Source of the DNA: Micromussa lordhowensis | Lineage: Eukaryota; Cnidaria; Anthozoa; Scleractinia; Lobophylliidae | Direction of reading: 5' to 3' | NCBI GenBank assembly: GCA_964020085.1 | Contig: OZ026605.1 | Span: 1,850,301-1,914,300, forward strand | DNA length: 64,000 bases | Part shown: one piece after another, positions 37,901-45,200 of the stretch | How the letters are laid out: each line of letters starts with the position of its first letter | Numbering within the stretch: the stretch's first letter is position 1 | Notes under the pieces: model-generated | Told to the model about the DNA's origin: nothing | What the model saw: the letters and a program-made list of their open reading frames with translations, nothing else | Databases searched by the model: none | Made by a program: the position numbers and the translations under genes

Positions 37901-39195
37901 TTGTTCAATAAAAATACTGATTTTTACTTAATAAGTTAAGTTATGACTTCGGTAAACAGGTTAGGTAAAGTTTATAGTATATTTCCTCCTTCTGTAGATT
38001 GAGAGCAGAGCGGGCGCACCAGAATAGAAGCGCTCACATTTTGGATCTTTTTAACTTCTAAATCTTAACTTTTATAACAATTTTTAGATCTTAGTCAATT
38101 ATAAATTTACCATGCCATATATGAATGGGCCACGTTCGATATATCAATATTCTAACATGGCTCCGAGGCTTTCGGGTCAAAATTTTAAGTTTCTTTTGTC
38201 TCTCAATTCCCAAAAGAGACTTGGATACAAAGAAAACAACACCAAATATAGAGGTTTGTCCAGAATGTTTGAATATTGATATATCGAACGTGGCCTATTC
38301 TTACGTTAAACATATTGACATTTGAATAAAGTTGTTATGTTATGTTATGTTATGTTATGTTTTTTAGTTGAATCAACGTCGGGCCATAGTCGGGTGGCGC
38401 GACTCAACTTGTGGCGCTACCCGACTCTGGCGCTACGTTTCAAATGTCGCGCTGCGGTCGCGTCAAGTGTCGAACTTAATTGATTTATTGAGTTCGACTC
38501 GACGATAGCGCGACGTTTGAACCGGGCCTGACTCCTCAATATTAGTTTTTCATTGTCCGTCGTCGGCCGCTTGCCGTCTGCTATCCGCATCCTTGTTTTA
38601 CAGAATCCCCAAGTGTAACTCTGATCAAATCGAAACATCAAAACATCAGTTCATCTCCTTCTTTCCATCTTCAGCTCCTTTCTTTTCTACTACTTCATAG
38701 CTAATGGATCTTGTTCTTTGGTCTTCAACATTTATGCTATCTACTGGAGTGAAAAAAAACTTATAGTCAACACGTTGTATAGAGTTACAGTAAAGTGAAC
38801 TTCCAATTCATTCAGTCGTTAGCAACGAGTTTGCACCTATTATCTTACATCCAACAACTGCGGGTGCAATTAAAATAAAGTTACAGAACACGAGGGGACA
38901 GTCTACCTCAGCCGAGGGGAAAGTCTACCTTCTACGAGGGCAGAGTCGACCAACGAGGGGAAGGTCGGCCACTTACAGAACACGAGGGGAAAGTCTACCT
39001 CAGCCGAGGGGAAAGTCTACCTTCTACGAGGGCAGAGTCGACCAACGAGGGGAAGGTCGGCCACTTGAGGGGAAGGTCTACCTTAACCGAGGGGGAAGTC
39101 CACGAGGACAGAGGGGAGAGTACACCTGTGAGGGTGAATTAGACCTTCGAGAGGGGATAGTCTACTTTTTCCGAGGGGAGGGTCCACATGATTCT

Positions 39196-39246
<51 letters not shown>

Positions 39247-42200
39247 GGGAATTTGCAGTGGAATTTCCACAAAGTGGCTCTTCATCCACTGTTTCCAGAT
39301 CAAATTGTAATTTAGAAGTGTTGATTTTTGTGAAGGGAGGAAAGCCCAAAAATCCTCGAAGCAAGGCCAGAACCAACAACAAACTCAACCAACATATGAC
39401 GCCGGGTGTGGGAATCAAACCTGGGCGACATTGGTGGGAGGCAAGCACTCTCACCACTGCTCCATCCCTGCTCCCCAGATGTTCCAAAGAAATGAAAAGA
39501 AACTAAACAACTTCATTAAAAAGTCATGTAAATAATGTTTTGCAGTGTAAGTCTAGTTTTAACATTTTATACTTATGATATAGATTTAAATTTGAAAATT
39601 CTAAAGGATGACAGTGCTTGTCCAGGAGCATGCCAAGTAATACAATGGTAAGAATTTGATGAGTCACTTAAAATAGGAGCCCTTGCATAATATTGCTTCT
39701 AATATAGTATTCATTTTCTCTGAATTTCAAACACTTTTGTCAGAATAATAATTATCTAATATACTCACAGGCACTATAGTGATACAAATTATAGAATAAT
39801 TTGCTGTATGTTTTCATCACATCTCAAAACAGGATAAAAGGCTGCTTTGATGCCCTTGATAAAAAATATGTAAGTTTTTGTTTACCTTATTTGCAACGCT
39901 TTCAATATGCTAGATTGATGGCTCTGTCAAGGATGTCAGTAGGCCATGTACCTGACTTTGCTGTGTACTTTCTTCATTTCTATTATTTATAAAATATAAT
40001 GTGAATCACTATTGCATTTTATATTCACACAGTGCTCTTCTCTAAACATTTTGTTGTGCAACAAATTAAGACCTCATCCATAAATAATTCCTATTTGAAA
40101 GTGCTTGCAGAGATACTTTTAGCCAAAGCTATTGCTCTTTTTCAAAGCAATATAGATAGAGTGGTTTTCAATTGAGTACCAAAGTAATCAGGCAATTACT
40201 TTGGTTTTGGTTTTGCTTTAACTCCGGTTTGAGATTGGCAGAGTAGTCTAATTGGTAAGTAACTGGTAGGTTTTGGTTTTACGAAATGCTCATTTGAAAA
40301 GCGCTCTTTTAGCCAAAGCCATACAGTGCTACTCTAAGTATTCATTTTTAGTAGTAATTTAAAAAATGAGGACACATCTAATTTTTTGTCTTATTACCCT
40401 TTTCCAGCTCAGGATGATTATTATTGGTGTGAGTATCACATAGCTTTAAAACAGTTTCTTAGATTGGAAATTGTGTATAAACTGTTGCTAAAAGATGCGA
40501 TTTCTTTTATTTGAAACAGATTTATGGTGATGCTGAGAACCCTGATGTAAGTGAATAAACAAGCAGTGATTGAAATGATTACACATTCTAATTCAAACAT
40601 GCATGATTAGTATGTCACTGTTGGTTTTTTGATGAAAAATTAATCTTTCTATTTTCTATTTTTTTAGACTGTCATCGAATCTTACACCTTTAAGGTAGGG
40701 TGTTGTCACCACTTTTAAATAAAAGTTGCAGTTCGGTGTCTCTCGTTAGATATTGGTTATATTTAGTCTTTATTATTTTTCTTTTATAGTTTTCTTATAA
40801 TGCAAACGAAGTCAGCATCTTCAGGTAAACCTACCAAATTGCATAATTTTATTTTCTTTCTGAAAAAATATTTCCTTTGTGCAATGGTTTGAGTAGCAGA
40901 CTAAAAATCTTGTCTTCTTAGCTAAGAAGCAGATAATTTTTCAAGAAAATGTGAGTACTATCATTTCAACTTTTATTAGGAATGGAAATAAAATTGCAAG
41001 TGCTCACACAGAAACAGAGACCAAGAAGGCCACCATACGCTTGCTGAGGTATTTTAACAGGGAAGCCAGCACTTCTTATTGTCAGTATGCCAGCTTGTGA
41101 AGTGGGAGGTGCGGTGGCCTCATGGTTAGCTATAGTGCGCTCGTCTCCGGATTGAGAAGTCCGGGTTCAAGCCCTGGTAGGGGACATCATGTTGTGTTCT
41201 TGGGCAAGACACTTGACTCTCACAGTACCTCTGTCCACCCAGGTGTGATGGACTAGCATCTTATCCAGGGGGAGTAGAAATACTCCCAGTCGCTTCATGC
41301 TACGGAAACTGTTATAAGCTCCAGCCTGATGAGCCACTTGGCTCGTATACGGACCTCTAATAACAGTGAATTAGGAAATGTCTCTATCTAGCAGACATAG
41401 TGGTACCTATGGAATTAATAAATAAAACTAATCGGAATGATTTATTTCTTTATGACAAATTGTTGAAGGCAAATGCACAATATTGCTACTGTTAAGCTTC
41501 TGGTAACTAATAGACATGAAAAAACTGAAAACTATTGGTACACTTAATTCAGCATTCTCATTTGCAGAACAATAATTCTTCTCAGTCAGACTTTGACCTC
41601 ACTACCAGGTATGCTAATATACAAACCTTTGACATCTTGCAACAACATTCTGTAAGTTTTCACAATAGAAATTTCTTAAATACCTGATTTAATGACCAGT
41701 AAATCAGAAAAAGACAAAAGCATTTAATTACCAAGCTTTACCATCTTTATTCACTTATCAAGAAAAAAGAAGCTTTAAAAACAGACTGTCTCTCCAAATA
41801 TAATTACATATCACGTGCAATTGCAACTTTACAAAATCTAATTATCTTTAGTTATCTACACTGTGAAATGTTTGTCACCTCTTTTAGATGATGTAATGAT
41901 GACAATGAAGCTATTGTACTATGATGACAGTAAGTGGAGTTTACTTGATGCTGTGGGTATTTATCACTTCCTGAAGCATTTTGTTGCCCCCGCAGGGTTT
42001 TGGCCCAGAGGCCAAAACCCGAGGAGGCATTAATAAGACCCCCCGCGTATAAAGAATGTGAAATATTGGTGTAGTATCTGTAGTGTGCGAATCGAGCCCG
42101 ATTTGAAGAAACAAGGCGCGCACGGCGGTCCCGGTTAATTTTTTGAGTAAGCTCGCAAGGCAACTTTGGGTAATTCAGGACGAGGAGGGGTATCGCGTAC

Positions 42201-45200
42201 GCGCGCGATAAGTTATTCAGCAGTACTGGATAGAATTGTTCCGTACAGAACTTGATTTGTTAGACGCAAATCGGCAACGGGGTAGACAGACTCGATCCAA
42301 ACAGCACACGTATAAAGTAAACAGATCAGGATCACAAATCAAAACTCAAAACCCACTCAAAGAAACAACAGCAAATTGTATCCGAAGTAACTGAGTTTAG
42401 TTTCCTTTTGTTATCTCAAGGATCAGAAGATAGTAAAGGATTTATAAACGGTGTCGTTTCAAGGATTATTAGATAATTCTTGTAGCCACGTGCACGAGTG
42501 TAGTCGCGTTGGTTCGCTCTGACACGAGCACGAAGAGTACGAAATCTATCGTCACTTACTTGAAATAACAGAGATTTTTGTTCATTTTCTGTGATTTGAA
42601 GGATTGCAACGAGAGTAAAAGGTCAGATCAGCCTGTTACTTTAACGATTCTGTGGAGACGTATTTTGTAATAAAAGTTGTACAGTTCATTAGATAATAAA
42701 CGTGATATCCAAGTCGGGGGCAGATGTAGTGAGAACTATTACTAGTATTTAGAGTATGCTTTACATTTTAAGCCCTTTTTTCACAGTTACACCTCCAGAT
42801 TATGAACCACCGGGCTTTAAGGTAATACAATCTGTAACTGTAATTATTCACAACACCATGCAAGTTGATTTATTGTCATTGTATATTATATTATGTTATA
42901 CTAAATCATTAGCCTTAAATAATATTACAAAGATATATAGCCACTAGAGTTTTGCACCACAGAACAACACATGGTCTAGAACATTTGTGACAATGATAAA
43001 TGAGGAACTAAGAAGTGTTCATTATTTTTGTTCATGCAGCAAACACCAAATGATTTTTTCAATTTTGTGGAAGAGCCTTTGAATATCAAAGTTGGAGATG
43101 TGTCAACGGTATGGTGACTCTGCTAACAATGCTTACGTTGAACGTTTCTTGGATGTAATATTTCTTCAGTGTTACTGAGACGAACACCACATGCACGTAT
43201 GATGTACAAAGCTTAATGATTCACAGGAGAGTAATACAAAGTGCAATTACATGTAAGCCCAAAGGTTGTTTGTTCTATAAGTATATGTACATGATATGTA
43301 GGATGAAGTTACAGCGGTTTCTTATTTCTTCAGCATTCAACTTAAAACAGTGACACATTCAACCCTGTGGCAGTGTAAAAACTGAAGTGACGCAATCTGA
43401 CCAGGGCATTGAGAAGTGATATTAACTTTTAGCGGAATACTTATTTGATAAATTTGATGTGTTGTACTGTATCGAGGGTGGCCATTCTCTCACATTTATC
43501 TTTTATTTTCTTATTATGAATTCATTGTTTATCTGATGTCTTACAACGACTTCAGCCGTTTCACACGTAAGTATGAGTCTTTCTAATTATTACCGATTCT
43601 GTTGGTCACTCCTGAAATTGATAAGATTTTTCTTAGTTTGTTTATTGTTGATACGCTGACCAAATAGTTTGATATCTTCACCGTTAAAAGGGTAAAGCTG
43701 CGAATAAAAACTGATTGCCAGCAGTTTGAAATGAAAGAAGACGCCATCAAAGAAGGAGCTAACAACATTGATTTGGAACCTATAATAAGTCCTTCAAACG
43801 AAAAACAAAGTCCACATCTAGCTCCTGAGCAGGGAGAAGAAGACGCCCATGTCCACTTGGTACGTATTTTGCAAACTATATCTGAGCACCCAGTGCTGTT
43901 TCCTTTTGATGGGTAAAATCTAGTTCATTGTTTTCACGAACACACAGGCCTCATAAATCACCTTGATTTGGGCGGTGGCTCTACAGTTGTTGTAAATGAG
44001 ACTAGTATAAAACATGATGTGAAGGGTATTGATTTGCCGGTTTTCAGCTTTCCCCTCCATTGCCTTGTGATGATGACGTGGAAAACGGGCAAATGCCGGA
44101 AGAAAAGAAGAAAAAAAACGAGAACGGTAAGAAGTTTCAATTTTACAGGATATAACACGTGACAGATATTTTGGTTGTTAAATTAATGTTCAATATTGTC
44201 CTGTTTTAATAAGTTTTACTCCTTTTTAGGACTGGAAGATATGGATTTTGACAAAGTCATTTCTGGTAACTAAATGGTCATAACATGGTTGTAAGATCGT
44301 AGGCACGGAGACCGATAAGAAAGTGAATGAGAGTCAGTTAACGCGGCGTGGAAAACGAAAAAAAATCCTCCCGCCTTTTTACTTCGCGATTTCTCAATTT
44401 TTTCTTTCTCGTTCACTAGCATATCTTGGGGATTTTATTAACCAAGCAGTAAGAAATGTACTTTTATGAGTAAGAGAGCAAGCTCTTCATACTTAACTTT
44501 TTTTTATTTCTTTTAACATTCAGTAGATAACACTGAACAAGTCGCAGAGGAGGAAATCAAAGTAAACTGTCCTTGTGGAAATAACGAGGTATGCGTGGTG
44601 TTTAACACTGTTTCCAGGGCGATGCTTACATACTTTTCATTTAGTTATTTTTAGTGCTGTACAAAGGATGCAATAGTTATACTTTTTCGAAACGGTATTC
44701 TCGACGTCGGCATTAATTATCATTTTTAACCCTTTTCAAACTGAATTTGTAAGAGTGATTTCAACAGCTGTTTTCTCGTTACAGTATAAATCAGATACAT
44801 TGTCAGGCCGCTCGTAACTTGCGGCAATCTCGTTCCCAGAGCCCACGGGCCTTTTGGTCAGCACCAAGACACGGAGCTCTGGAATAATCAACAAGCTCGT
44901 TCCCAGAGCCCTCGTTTCTTTTGCTTTTAAAATTTGATAACTGTCGTTCTTTCAAAGCCAAATTTCGACTTTCCTAGTCTTTCCAGTGCGTATTGAATGT
45001 CTTTGTGGAACGTATTCACATCGACTTCACCTCTGGACTCCAAATAAACCAAGCCACGCATGCGCTGTGAAACCGGAAGTCCTAAATTCTTGGCCTCTGG
45101 AAATTGATTATTCCAGAGCTCCGTGTCTTGGTGCTGACCAAAAGGCACGTGGGCTCTGGGAACGAGATTGAACTTGCGGCAAGTTACGAGTTAAAGACAA

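Larger units (their letters stand above)
36979..38880. other. Element interior downstream of the recombinase
   Basis: It contains the recombinase poly(A) signal, a repeat also seen near 63113, an inverted-repeat insertion at 38128-38295, a (TTATG)n tract and a foldback at 38439-38522. No coding frame is convincing. The short frames here follow the repeats. Confidence 0.4.
28948..39198 (+). mobile_element. 10.25 kb candidate tyrosine-recombinase transposon with inverted termini
   Basis: The left end ATTAGAATC (28948-28956) is the exact reverse complement of the right end GATTCTAAT (39190-39198). A GAGGGGA-type motif lies just inside each end, pointing outward. Outside both ends is (CAT)n in the same strand and phase, so the tract is the target, not part of the ends. 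The only long frame is the 1197-codon recombinase at 33385-36978. The motif array at 38881-39192 and six spaced motifs at 28963-31027 frame it. Inner DNA at 31028-33384 and 36979-38880 has no further gene. The exact edges are uncertain by about 3 bp because CAT overlaps them, and no target duplication can be read for the same reason. Small later insertions (38128-38295 and others) sit in the right half. Confidence 0.75.

Noticed and set aside
41982..42722. Full LTR retrotransposon
   Set aside because: Only one LTR-like unit is present, with no gag/pol frames and no target duplication.
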